Shown in pieces: positions 1 to 7,093 of a DNA stretch of 50,030 nucleotides. Within the stretch, counting starts at the first letter, position 1; every line of letters starts with the position of its first letter. The translations under genes were made by a program, and so were the position numbers. Source of the stretch: an uncultured Coriobacteriales bacterium (GTDB lineage Bacteria; Actinomycetota; Coriobacteriia; Coriobacteriales; UMGS124); assembly GCA_902464015.1 (NCBI GenBank), contig CABQHM010000023.1:1-50030 (forward strand). The letters are read 5' to 3'. The notes under the pieces are model-generated. The model saw nothing but the letters and a program-made list of their open reading frames with translations. It was not told where the DNA came from and did no database searches.

Positions 1-50
1 GCGCGCGAGCGCCTCAGCCGGGCGCCACTAATCGGCCGAGCCCTTCGGGA
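1..50 (+). rRNA. rrl: 23S ribosomal RNA, 3' end (partial)
   Basis: The first ~50 bases match the extreme 3' end of bacterial 23S rRNA. The near-universal stretch CACTAATCGGCCGAG (usually TACTAATCGGCCGAGG) lies at about 27-41, preceded by a GCGCGAGCGC hairpin where E. coli has GCAGCGATGC. The rest of the gene lies upstream of the window. The exact 3' end is uncertain by several bases. No 5S rRNA follows before the terminator at 138-159. Confidence 0.8.
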
Positions 51-137
51 CGCATACAAAGTCCCCTCCGCTCCCGACCGTTCTCAAGAGAGCCTCTTCC
101 CCAAGCGCTGTGCGGCCCCCAGGGCGCCCGCGTCACC

Positions 138-159
138 AAAAGGCCCTCCGGGGCCTTTT
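138..159 (+). terminator. Terminator closing the rRNA transcript
   Basis: AAAGGCCC and GGGCCTTT form a perfect 8-bp stem around a TCCG loop, ending in a short T run. It lies about 90 bases after the 23S end and before the promoter at 285-290, so it most likely ends the rRNA operon. Confidence 0.75.
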
Positions 160-284
160 CGCGTTTATGAGACTTTTCTCAATGAATTTTCGTTTGGATC
201 TGCTGCTCCTCGGTTTCTTGACCTGCCGCTGCGACGCCCGCCTGGTTTTTCACCCCCTACAGGGGCTTTCCCGTTCAATATGCG

Positions 285-290
285 TATAAT
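285..290 (+). promoter_or_regulatory. Likely -10 element for the nifU-like gene
   Basis: A perfect TATAAT sits 35 bases before the ATG at 326. No good -35 hexamer is seen 16-18 bases upstream (GC-rich around 262-268), so the call rests on the -10 box and its place after a terminator. Confidence 0.55.
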
Positions 291-325
291 ACCTGTGTCC
301 TACCACCAAGTATGGAGAGGTTAAC

Positions 326-565
326 ATGGCTATTGATCGCGTTAAGGTAGTTCAGATTATTGAGATTATGCGTGAGTCGCTTCAGGCCGACGGTGGCGAT
401 ATCTCCTTGGTCGACATTTCTGAAGACGGCGTTGTCACGGTTGAGCTGCATGGCGCCTGCGCTTCTTGCGCGCTTTCCTCCTACGATCTTTCGATGGGTG
501 TTGAGCGCGTGCTAAAGGAGCGCGTGCCTGGCGTCACGAAGGTCGTTGCTCTCGAGGATGATTAA
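326..565 (+). CDS. NifU-like C-terminal domain protein (Fe-S scaffold/carrier)
   Basis: This 79-residue protein is a stand-alone NifU C-terminal (Nfu-type) domain. Residues 1-28 hold the helix that ends in the family's ADGGD pattern. The cluster-binding CXXC is Cys45-Ala-Ser-Cys48 in a GACASC context. By family, such proteins carry or assemble Fe-S clusters in the cytoplasm and pass them to client enzymes. The ATG at 326 has a GGAGAGG ribosome site at 314-320 and a TATAAT box upstream, so it probably heads the transcript. The cysteine-rich gene at 568 starts two bases after its stop and lgt follows closely, suggesting one transcript. No sufC/sufB genes are adjacent. Confidence 0.88.
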   Translation: MAIDRVKVVQIIEIMRESLQADGGDISLVDISEDGVVTVELHGACASCALSSYDLSMGVERVLKERVPGVTKVVALEDD

Positions 566-567
566 TC

Positions 568-915
568 ATGGCTGAGCCTCGTTGCTGGGAACTTCGCGGG
601 TGCGATGGCCTTATGGGCTTGACTGCCCCGATGACGGAGGAGTGCCCGCACTGTCGCAGCGACTGCTATAACCCTTGTCCGAGCGAGTGCCACTACACCG
701 CTTGCAGCAGGCCCACGCATAAGGTTGCAACCGACATCAATTTGCTTCTTGATGCCACGGTTGATCGGTATGCAGCTATCAAACAGGCCTGTTATACATG
801 CGAATTCTTTCTCAAGCATGCCCCTCGTGTTGGACAAGTAGATCGTACGAGTGTGGTTGTGCCTGAGGCTGCGCAGAGTGATTCCGAATCCAGCGTCTCT
901 ATTCACTGCTTCTAA
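568..915 (+). CDS. Small cysteine-rich protein with CWE motif, unknown function
   Basis: I do not recognise a named family for this 115-residue protein. It begins with CWELRGC (Cys6-Cys12), a pattern like the CWE-x(3)-C metal-binding modules attached to some sensory proteins. A dense cysteine set follows (26, 29, 33, 37, 41, 46), then CYTC at 75-78. Residues 50-72 look helical and the tail is Ser/acidic-rich. It has no signal peptide or membrane segment. The cysteine count suggests a metal or Fe-S cluster protein, but that is inference. It starts two bases after the nifU-like stop and ends just before lgt, so co-expression with the Fe-S carrier is likely. The acidic, cysteine-rich composition and tight spacing support it being real. 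Confidence 0.72.
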   Translation: MAEPRCWELRGCDGLMGLTAPMTEECPHCRSDCYNPCPSECHYTACSRPTHKVATDINLLLDATVDRYAAIKQACYTCEFFLKHAPRVGQVDRTSVVVPEAAQSDSESSVSIHCF

Positions 916-927
916 TTTGGAGGCTCG

Positions 928-1743
928 TTGCTTGATCAGATCTATCACGCAATCAGCCCCATTGCGTTTTCAATCGGTCCCGTAGATGTTCGCTGGTATG
1001 GTCTGGCATATCTTGCCGGTTTCTTTTTCGCTGCCCTGGTTATGTATCGTGTTGCCCGGCGTTGGAAGCTGCCGATGAGCATCGACGATGTGTTCGTGCT
1101 CATCGTTTTTATTGCCTTTGGCGTCATTATCGGCGCGCGTGCGGCCTATGTGCTGTTCTATAACCTGGATTACTATCTGAGCAATCCGGCGCACATTTTG
1201 ATGTTCAACGAAGGTGGCATGTCCTTCCATGGCGGGTTTGTCGGCGCGGTTCTTGGCGGCCTGTGTGCATGCAAGTATCTTAAGCTGTCATTTGTGACCA
1301 TGTGCGACCTCGGGGCAATTGCAGCTCCCATTGGTTTGTTCTTCGGCCGTTGTGCGAACTTCATCAATGGCGAGCTGTGGGGTAAGCCCTGCGATCTTCC
1401 TTGGGCTGTGACGTTTGAGTCGGGTGGGGGAGTTCCTCGCCATCCGTCGCAGTTGTATGAGGCATTGCTCGAGGGGGTTGTTCTCTTTTGCATCCTCTTT
1501 GCCATGTCACGTCGTCGTCCTGCGTTTCCCCAAGGCACATTTATCGGCATGTTCATGGCGTGCTATGGGGTGTTCCGCTTTCTCATTGAGTTCGTGCGTG
1601 TGCCCGACGCTCAGCTTGGGTATCTTTTTGGGCCCATCACCATGGGGCAGATGCTCTCTTTGCCACTGATGATACTGGGCATAGCCCTGGTCATAGTGGC
1701 GCATAAGCGCAACTCAGCCCAGAGACTTCATGTTGAGCCGTGA
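928..1743 (+). CDS. lgt: Prolipoprotein diacylglyceryl transferase
   Basis: Lgt moves a diacylglyceryl group from phosphatidylglycerol to the lipobox cysteine of prelipoproteins in the cytoplasmic membrane. The 271-residue protein is multi-spanning. Family landmarks are FHGGFVGA around His101, the signature GRCANFINGEL (140-150), RHPSQLYE (171-178) and RFLIEFVR (217-224). The start is TTG at 928, with GGAGG at 919-923; no nearby ATG fits. It follows the cysteine-rich gene by 12 bases. Its partner signal peptidase II (lspA) is encoded far away at 42572, so lipoprotein maturation genes are split within this window. Confidence 0.95.
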   Translation: MLDQIYHAISPIAFSIGPVDVRWYGLAYLAGFFFAALVMYRVARRWKLPMSIDDVFVLIVFIAFGVIIGARAAYVLFYNLDYYLSNPAHILMFNEGGMSFHGGFVGAVLGGLCACKYLKLSFVTMCDLGAIAAPIGLFFGRCANFINGELWGKPCDLPWAVTFESGGGVPRHPSQLYEALLEGVVLFCILFAMSRRRPAFPQGTFIGMFMACYGVFRFLIEFVRVPDAQLGYLFGPITMGQMLSLPLMILGIALVIVAHKRNSAQRLHVEP

Positions 1744-1894
1744 TCTCTCTAGTGATTTGCTAAAAAGATGAGATTTTCTATTCCAGATGCTTGCAAGATT
1801 TTGTAGCATAGGAACGTTATGTCTGGTGTGTTTTGCTGTTCTCATGGCGACGGAACACGCCTTGGTCAATTGAGTCAGGTTAGAAGGAGCATGC
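1744..1894. other. Intergenic region before yebC
   Basis: These 151 bases are AT-richer than the flanking genes. I see no gene, no clear terminator after lgt and no promoter with good -35/-10 spacing. The yebC ribosome site (AGAAGGAG) is at its end. Confidence 0.5.
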
Positions 1895-2692
1895 ATGTCC
1901 GGACACTCCAAGTGGGCCACCACCAAGCATCGTAAGTTTGCGCAGGATGCAAAGCGCTCGGCGCTTTTCTCTAAGTTCTCGCGCATCATCACTGTTGCCG
2001 CTCGTACGGGTGGCGACCCCAACCCCGAAAACAACTTCGCCCTTGCTGCGGCCATCGAGAAGGCCCGCATGAACTCCATGCCCAAGGACAAGATTGACGC
2101 TGCTATCAAGAAGGCCTTTGGTTCTGGTTCTGATGCAGCCAACTACTCCGAGATCACCTATGAGGGCTATGGCCCCGCTGGTGTCGCCGTGTACGTTGAC
2201 TGCCTGACCGACAACAAGAACCGCACCGCTGCCGATGTCCGTTCTGCCTTCAGCCATGCTGGCGGCTCCCTGGGCACCACTGGTTCGGTTGCCTTCCAGT
2301 TCGAGCGCAAGGGCTCCATCGCCGTCGAGAAGGTCATTCACTCCGACGACAAGAAGGTTGCCGACCGCGAGAACGCCGTCGATGAGGACGAGTTCATGAT
2401 GGCCGTCGCCGAGGCCGAGGGCGAGGACTACGACGACAACGGTGACGAGTGGATTGTTTGGACCGCTTACGACAAGATGCAGGATGTCCACAAGGCTCTT
2501 GAGGCCCAGGGCATCGAGGTCAAGGGCAGCGAGCTTACCATGGTTCCTACCACCCCGACCGCTGTCTCCGTGTCTGACGCCAAGAAGGTCCAGCGTCTCA
2601 TCGACCGCCTTGAGGAGCTCGACGACGTTCAGAACGTCTACCACACCATGGAGATGACCGACGAGATCGCCGCGGCTCTCGAGGAAGAGTAA
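1895..2692 (+). CDS. yebC: YebC/PmpR-family protein
   Basis: The 265-residue protein opens with the family hallmark SGHSKWATTKHRK and continues with the typical GGDPNPENNFALAAAIEKAR stretch (about 40-59). Members were first described as DNA-binding regulators; more recent work links YebC proteins to translation of difficult peptide runs, so regulator and ribosome-associated roles are both open. It is slightly longer than usual (about 240-250). The extra length is an acidic region at roughly 165-190. The ATG has an AGAAGGAG site at the right distance. It appears monocistronic, with a strong terminator directly after. Confidence 0.93.
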   Translation: MSGHSKWATTKHRKFAQDAKRSALFSKFSRIITVAARTGGDPNPENNFALAAAIEKARMNSMPKDKIDAAIKKAFGSGSDAANYSEITYEGYGPAGVAVYVDCLTDNKNRTAADVRSAFSHAGGSLGTTGSVAFQFERKGSIAVEKVIHSDDKKVADRENAVDEDEFMMAVAEAEGEDYDDNGDEWIVWTAYDKMQDVHKALEAQGIEVKGSELTMVPTTPTAVSVSDAKKVQRLIDRLEELDDVQNVYHTMEMTDEIAAALEEE

Positions 2693-2721
2693 GCTTCCAC
2701 GCGCAAGCATGGTGAATCTTG

Positions 2722-2754
2722 AAGGCCCCGGGCATCTGCCTGGGGCCTTTTCGC
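2722..2754 (+). terminator. Intrinsic terminator after yebC
   Basis: AAGGCCCCGGGC pairs with GCCTGGGGCCTT across a 4-base loop (one G-T pair), followed by TTTT. It separates yebC from the amaP-asp23 group. Confidence 0.8.
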
Positions 2755-2812
2755 TTAATATAGCCTGTGACGTCTCGTGCAACCTGCTCGTAGGTAAGAG
2801 AGGATGGTCCCT

Positions 2813-3373
2813 ATGAAGGGATGGAAAAAGACCGTCACGTCGGTGTTCCTGATTTGCTCCGTGCTCGTGCTTGTAGGTTTCTTCTTGCTTGTTTGCAGCT
2901 CTGAGCTTGCCAGTGTCGTCAAGGGCTTGCTTTTCGCGCTCGGCATCGTGCAGGCATTGGGCATCCTGTTGTTCTCTGCCGTCTATGTGTACTCGCTTCG
3001 TCATCAGGCAGGCGTGCTTGCCGCAGGTCCCGATGGCCGCATTGCCATTGAATACACTGCGCTGCGCTCTGTTGCCGCGTATTCTCTCAAGAACCTTGAG
3101 GGCATACAGGTGCTCAAGATCGTTCCTAAGGTCGTGCGCAAGGGCGACACGTCGTTTGTCGACTTCAAGGTCGACGTGAGCGTGCTTTCCGAGCCCAGGA
3201 TGAGCTCGGCTGCCGCACAGATTCAGACGTGCGTGAAGAAGAGCGTCGAGGCATTTTGCGACAGCCAGGTGCGCAACGTGAACGTTCATTTTGTTCTGCC
3301 CAAGGCCAGCTCTGTGAAGCGCCCCGCCTCGAAGGTAAAGGCCCTGCTCGAGGATTTGTCCTCTCAAGACTAG
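2813..3373 (+). CDS. amaP: Alkaline shock response membrane anchor protein AmaP
   Basis: This ~186-residue protein has two N-terminal membrane helices (about 9-30 and 38-60) followed by a cytoplasmic domain, the architecture of AmaP, which tethers Asp23 to the membrane. The C-terminal half resembles an Asp23-type alpha/beta fold. An Asp23 gene follows 13 bases later, which supports the call. I prefer the ATG at 2813 (MKGWKK) to the one at 2804, because the purine-rich site (GAGAGGA) overlaps the earlier ATG but lies about 8 bases before the later one. Together with murT/gatD downstream it marks a cell-envelope group. Confidence 0.82.
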   Translation: MKGWKKTVTSVFLICSVLVLVGFFLLVCSSELASVVKGLLFALGIVQALGILLFSAVYVYSLRHQAGVLAAGPDGRIAIEYTALRSVAAYSLKNLEGIQVLKIVPKVVRKGDTSFVDFKVDVSVLSEPRMSSAAAQIQTCVKKSVEAFCDSQVRNVNVHFVLPKASSVKRPASKVKALLEDLSSQD

Positions 3374-3386
3374 AAAGGCTGAGACC

Positions 3387-4007
3387 ATGCATAGGAACAA
3401 GAAGTCCTGCGAGATTGAAGACGTACCCGTTGAGGTTGTTGAGCTCGATGACGAGCAGCAGGCTGCAAGCGACGAGGATATCGCCGAGATTCATGCGGAA
3501 GTTGAAGTCGAGGACGAAGACGAGGCTGCTCTTGAACAGTCCGAGGCTGACGATGGGCTGATTCAGGACCCCGCCGAAGGCGACGCCCCGGCCTGCGACA
3601 CGATTGAGCAGGCATGCACCGAGGTCAACATCAACGACGAGAGCACGCTTTCCATCGACGGTGGCGTGGTCGAGAAGATTGTCGCCATGACTGCTCGCGA
3701 GGTTGACGGCGTGCTGCAGCTGAAGGGCAACCTGATTAACTCCCTTCCTGGACTTCGTGGCTCCGACACGACCAAGGGCGTTTCCGTCGAGATGTCGGGC
3801 GACGACGCCTGCACGGTCAACATCGCGGTCATTCTCGAGTACGGCAAGTCCGCACCGCGTGTGTTCCAGGAACTGCATGACAAGGTCGCCGGTGCTATTG
3901 AAACTATGACGGGCCTTAAGGTTACCGCGGTGAACGTCCGTGTGACCAATGTGCTCACGCGTGCCGAGATCGAGGGCGGCAGGCGCAAGGACAAGAGCGA
4001 GGCATAG
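3387..4007 (+). CDS. Asp23/Gls24 family envelope stress protein with acidic N-terminal extension
   Basis: Residues 75-195 form an Asp23/Gls24 domain, recognisable by the stretch starting EVNINDESTLSIDGG, then VEKIVAMTAREVDGV and the C-terminal pattern VTAVNVRVTNV. By family these proteins form membrane-associated structures, recruited by AmaP, that help keep the envelope intact under stress. The first ~70 residues are very rich in Asp/Glu and probably disordered; many family members lack such an extension. It directly follows amaP and precedes murT by 39 bases. A second, shorter Asp23-like gene lies at 20539. Confidence 0.87.
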   Translation: MHRNKKSCEIEDVPVEVVELDDEQQAASDEDIAEIHAEVEVEDEDEAALEQSEADDGLIQDPAEGDAPACDTIEQACTEVNINDESTLSIDGGVVEKIVAMTAREVDGVLQLKGNLINSLPGLRGSDTTKGVSVEMSGDDACTVNIAVILEYGKSAPRVFQELHDKVAGAIETMTGLKVTAVNVRVTNVLTRAEIEGGRRKDKSEA

Positions 4008-4046
4008 CCGTCGTTGCGATAACGACATGCAGGAAAGGTTGGCAGA

Positions 4047-5396
4047 ATGAGTTTTCGCCGCTCAATCGCGGTTGGTTCGGGCAGGTTGGGTGCCTGGACG
4101 TTAAAGAACGTCTTCCACCGCAATGCCTCGACGCTCCCCGGGCGCATTGCGCTTTCGGTAGATTCGCATGTGCTCGACGAGCTCGGGTCGCGCCCTTCCA
4201 AGGGCAACATCGTCGTGTGTGGTACAAATGGCAAGACGACGACAACCAACTTGCTTGCCCATGTGGTGCAAGACAGCGGCCAGCGAGTCGCCTGTAACTG
4301 GGCGGGGGCAAACATGGCGACGGGCGTTACGACGGCGCTTTTGCCCTCGACGCCCGTTGAGTGGGGCGTATTCGAGAACGACGAGCTTTCGACGATTCAT
4401 ATCGTGCCCCATGTGAAGCCCCAGACGCTGCTGCTTCTCAACCTGTTCCGCGACCAGCTCGACCGATGCGGCGAAATTGACCATGTTCAGGACGTCATTG
4501 TGCAGGCCTTGTCCGCCTCTCCTTCGACGACCCTTCTGTATGACGCCGACGATCCTCTATGCGCGGGCATTGCGGTAAAGATCAAGAGGGCTGGCGGCAA
4601 GGTCCTGTCGTTTGGTATCGGCGAGGATTTGAACCTGCCGCAGGAACGTGTGCGAGGGGGAGCGTTTTGCCAGGAGTGTGGAGCGCCTCTCACGTACACC
4701 TATCACCACTACGGCCAGCTGGGAGATTTCTCCTGTCTCTCATGCGGATTTGAGCGCGGCAAGCTTGACTATGCTGCGCGCAACGTCCGCGTGGGCATTG
4801 ACGGCGTCTCGTTTGACGTTGTGACTCGCGATGGGTCCTGCATGGGTCGCATCCACGCGCCGTGGGGCGGCGTGTACATGGTGTACAACCTCCTCGGCGC
4901 TTTCGTTGCGGCACTGAGTGCCGGCGTGGACCTCGAGCAATTCCAGAAGACGGTTGACGCGTACGATCCCAAGAACGGCCGCCTGCAGCGCTTCTCGGTG
5001 AAGGGCAGGCATGTGACGCTCAATCTGGCAAAGAACCCCACGGGATTCAACCAGAACCTGGGCCTGCTCATGTCCGATCCTGCTCCCAAGGCAATCTACA
5101 TTGTCATCAATGACAATGCCAACGACGGCACTGATGTCTCTTGGTTGTGGGATGTCGACTTCGAGCGCCTGGGCGATCTGAAAGACAAGGTCGTCTATGT
5201 CGGAGGCTTACGTGCAAACGACATGCAGGTGCGATTGAAGTACGCTGGCATCGATGCGCAGATCGCAGGCGACGTCGCTGAATTTCTGTCAAAGACCCAA
5301 GAGCTTCCCAGCGATTGGAACGCCTGGGCGCTTACGAACTACTCGGCCCTTTGGCCTGTGAAAGCCGACCTTGAGAAGTTAGGGGATGTGCAGTGA
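4047..5396 (+). CDS. murT: Lipid II isoglutaminyl synthase, subunit MurT
   Basis: With GatD, MurT amidates the D-glutamate of the lipid II stem peptide to D-isoglutamine. This 449-residue protein shows a Mur-ligase ATP site GTNGKTTTT (59-67), an inserted four-cysteine zinc ribbon (Cys208, 211, 230, 233) and a C-terminal DUF1727 domain. That domain contains DVSWLWD (363-369), whose first Asp corresponds to the residue known to be needed for activity in MurT. The ATG has AGGAAAGG nine bases upstream. Its stop overlaps the GTG of gatD by four bases, so the subunits are translationally coupled. It implies amidated peptidoglycan. Confidence 0.94.
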   Translation: MSFRRSIAVGSGRLGAWTLKNVFHRNASTLPGRIALSVDSHVLDELGSRPSKGNIVVCGTNGKTTTTNLLAHVVQDSGQRVACNWAGANMATGVTTALLPSTPVEWGVFENDELSTIHIVPHVKPQTLLLLNLFRDQLDRCGEIDHVQDVIVQALSASPSTTLLYDADDPLCAGIAVKIKRAGGKVLSFGIGEDLNLPQERVRGGAFCQECGAPLTYTYHHYGQLGDFSCLSCGFERGKLDYAARNVRVGIDGVSFDVVTRDGSCMGRIHAPWGGVYMVYNLLGAFVAALSAGVDLEQFQKTVDAYDPKNGRLQRFSVKGRHVTLNLAKNPTGFNQNLGLLMSDPAPKAIYIVINDNANDGTDVSWLWDVDFERLGDLKDKVVYVGGLRANDMQVRLKYAGIDAQIAGDVAEFLSKTQELPSDWNAWALTNYSALWPVKADLEKLGDVQ

Positions 5397-6127
5397 GCCG
5401 CAAGTTGAGAATCGCCCACCTCTTCCCTGAGCTGCTTAACCTCTATGGTGACGGCGGCAACATCATCACGCTGCAGAGGCGCTGCGAATGGCGGGGCATC
5501 GAATGCGAGGTCGTTCCCGTTCATTTCGGCCATCGCCCCGACTTTTCAGACATCGACATTGCGTTTATCGGAGGCGGTAGCGACCGTGAGCAGCGCATTG
5601 TCTGCAACGAGTTGCTTGCCGTGGGTACTGAGCTGCGCTCGTATGTCAATGATGGCGGCGTGCTGCTTGCTGTGTGTGGCGGCTATCAGCTCCTGGGGCA
5701 CAGCTACGTCATGGGCGAGGAAACCCTCAAGGGCCTGTCGCTTGTCGACATGTACACGGACCGGGGAACCCCTCGTCTTATTGGTAACATCATGATTCAA
5801 ACCGAGCTTTTCGACATGCCTGTGGTGGGTTATGAGAACCATGGCGGAAGGACCCATCTCGCCGACGGGGTTAAGCCCCTCGGCCGCGTCGTTCACGGCC
5901 ATGGCAATGACGGCGCCTCCGGCTACGAGGGCTGCCGTTGGAAAAACGTCGTCGGTACCTACATTCATGGGCCCCTTTTGCCCAAGAACCCTGAGCTTGC
6001 CGACTGGTTGCTTGCCCGTGCGCTCGAGCGTCAAGGAGTGTCCTGCGACCTTGCCAAGCTCGACGATTCGCAGGAGCGCGCAGCCAATGCCGTCATGGTA
6101 TCGCGGATGGAAGCCGGGGAGGCGTAG
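5393..6127 (+). CDS. gatD: Lipid II isoglutaminyl synthase, glutamine amidotransferase subunit GatD
   Basis: GatD is the glutaminase that feeds ammonia to MurT. The 244-residue protein is a class I amidotransferase of the CobB/CobQ-like type. The nucleophile elbow is VCGGYQLLG with Cys95, and the catalytic His192 lies in GTYIHGPLLPKNP. It starts with GTG inside the murT stop (GTGA, 4-base overlap), the usual tight pairing for this complex. The next gene starts four bases after its stop. Confidence 0.94.
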   Translation: MSRKLRIAHLFPELLNLYGDGGNIITLQRRCEWRGIECEVVPVHFGHRPDFSDIDIAFIGGGSDREQRIVCNELLAVGTELRSYVNDGGVLLAVCGGYQLLGHSYVMGEETLKGLSLVDMYTDRGTPRLIGNIMIQTELFDMPVVGYENHGGRTHLADGVKPLGRVVHGHGNDGASGYEGCRWKNVVGTYIHGPLLPKNPELADWLLARALERQGVSCDLAKLDDSQERAANAVMVSRMEAGEA

Positions 6128-6130
6128 AGC

Positions 6131-7093
6131 ATGGGGCAGGCCGTTTCCCTGCTGAGCGACCCGTCGTGCCTGGATGCCTGCGAGCTGTGCCCCAGACAGT
6201 GTGGGGCCAATAGGAATTCTGGTAAAACGGGTGTGTGCGGGGCTGATGACAAGCTGCGCGTCGCGCGTGCCGCCCTTCATTTTTGGGAGGAACCGCCGAT
6301 TTCGGGAGAGCGGGGTTCGGGCGCCGTGTTCTTCTCTCACTGTCCGCTCAAGTGCATCTTCTGCCAAAACCGTGACATCTCTTCGGCGGGATGGGGCAAA
6401 GAAGTCACCGTCGAGGAGCTTGCCCAGGCAATGCTGGGGCTGCAGGCCCAGGGTGCGCACAATATCAACCTTGTGACGCCGACGCACTACGCGCCGCATA
6501 TCCATCGCGCGCTTGAGATTGCCCGCCGGGACGGCCTGGACCTTCCTGTGGTGTACAACACGTCCTCGTATGAGCGTCCCTGTGTGTTGCATGCGCTCAA
6601 TGATGATGTGCACGTGTGGTTGCCCGACTTCAAGTACGCATCTCCGGACCTTGCCTGGGAGTTGAGCCGCGCACGGGATTATCCCGAGGTCGCACTCGAA
6701 GCTATTGGGGTCATGGTCGAGCAGGTGCGGCGTGCAGGCGGCAGGCGGGTGGACGACGACGGCATCATGCAGCGCGGCGTCATCGTGCGCCATCTCGTAC
6801 TGCCGGGCCATCTCGACGATACGTTCCGTGTCCTGCAGATGCTGTGGGCGCGCTTTGGCAACGACATCGACATCTCGATCATGAACCAATACACTCCCGT
6901 CGCCTCTGCCGAGGTACTCGGGAGCCATACGGAGCTCTCTGTGCCGCTTCCTCAAGAAGACTACGAGGCAGCCCTGGACTTCTCCGACATGCTTGGGTTT
7001 GAAAACCTCTGGTGGCAACAGGGCGGTACGGTGGGGGAGAGCTTCATCCCTGCTTTTGACGGCTCGGGTGTCGTGTCCGGCGGCCAGGCATGA
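6131..7093 (+). CDS. Radical SAM protein of the PflX-like family (COG1313)
   Basis: The 320-residue protein carries the radical SAM cluster motif CxxxCxxC as CPLKCIFC (Cys71, 75, 78). Before it, CELCPRQC and a further Cys (17, 20, 24, 36) match the COG1313 family, described as relatives of pyruvate formate-lyase activases. The ISGERGSGAVFFS stretch just before the cluster is also typical. The substrate of this family is not established to my knowledge, so a glycyl-radical activase role is only a possibility. No glycyl radical enzyme is nearby. GGGAGG at 6117-6122 serves the ATG at 6131. Its end overlaps the next gene by four bases (ATGA). Confidence 0.85.
   Translation: MGQAVSLLSDPSCLDACELCPRQCGANRNSGKTGVCGADDKLRVARAALHFWEEPPISGERGSGAVFFSHCPLKCIFCQNRDISSAGWGKEVTVEELAQAMLGLQAQGAHNINLVTPTHYAPHIHRALEIARRDGLDLPVVYNTSSYERPCVLHALNDDVHVWLPDFKYASPDLAWELSRARDYPEVALEAIGVMVEQVRRAGGRRVDDDGIMQRGVIVRHLVLPGHLDDTFRVLQMLWARFGNDIDISIMNQYTPVASAEVLGSHTELSVPLPQEDYEAALDFSDMLGFENLWWQQGGTVGESFIPAFDGSGVVSGGQA

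Noticed and set aside
51..137. A 5S rRNA gene after 23S
   Set aside because: The space is too short and none of the conserved 5S core is present.
1880..3400. Minus-strand open frame of ~500 codons opposite yebC and amaP
   Set aside because: It spans the yebC terminator and two well-supported + strand genes; composition is that of an antisense shadow.
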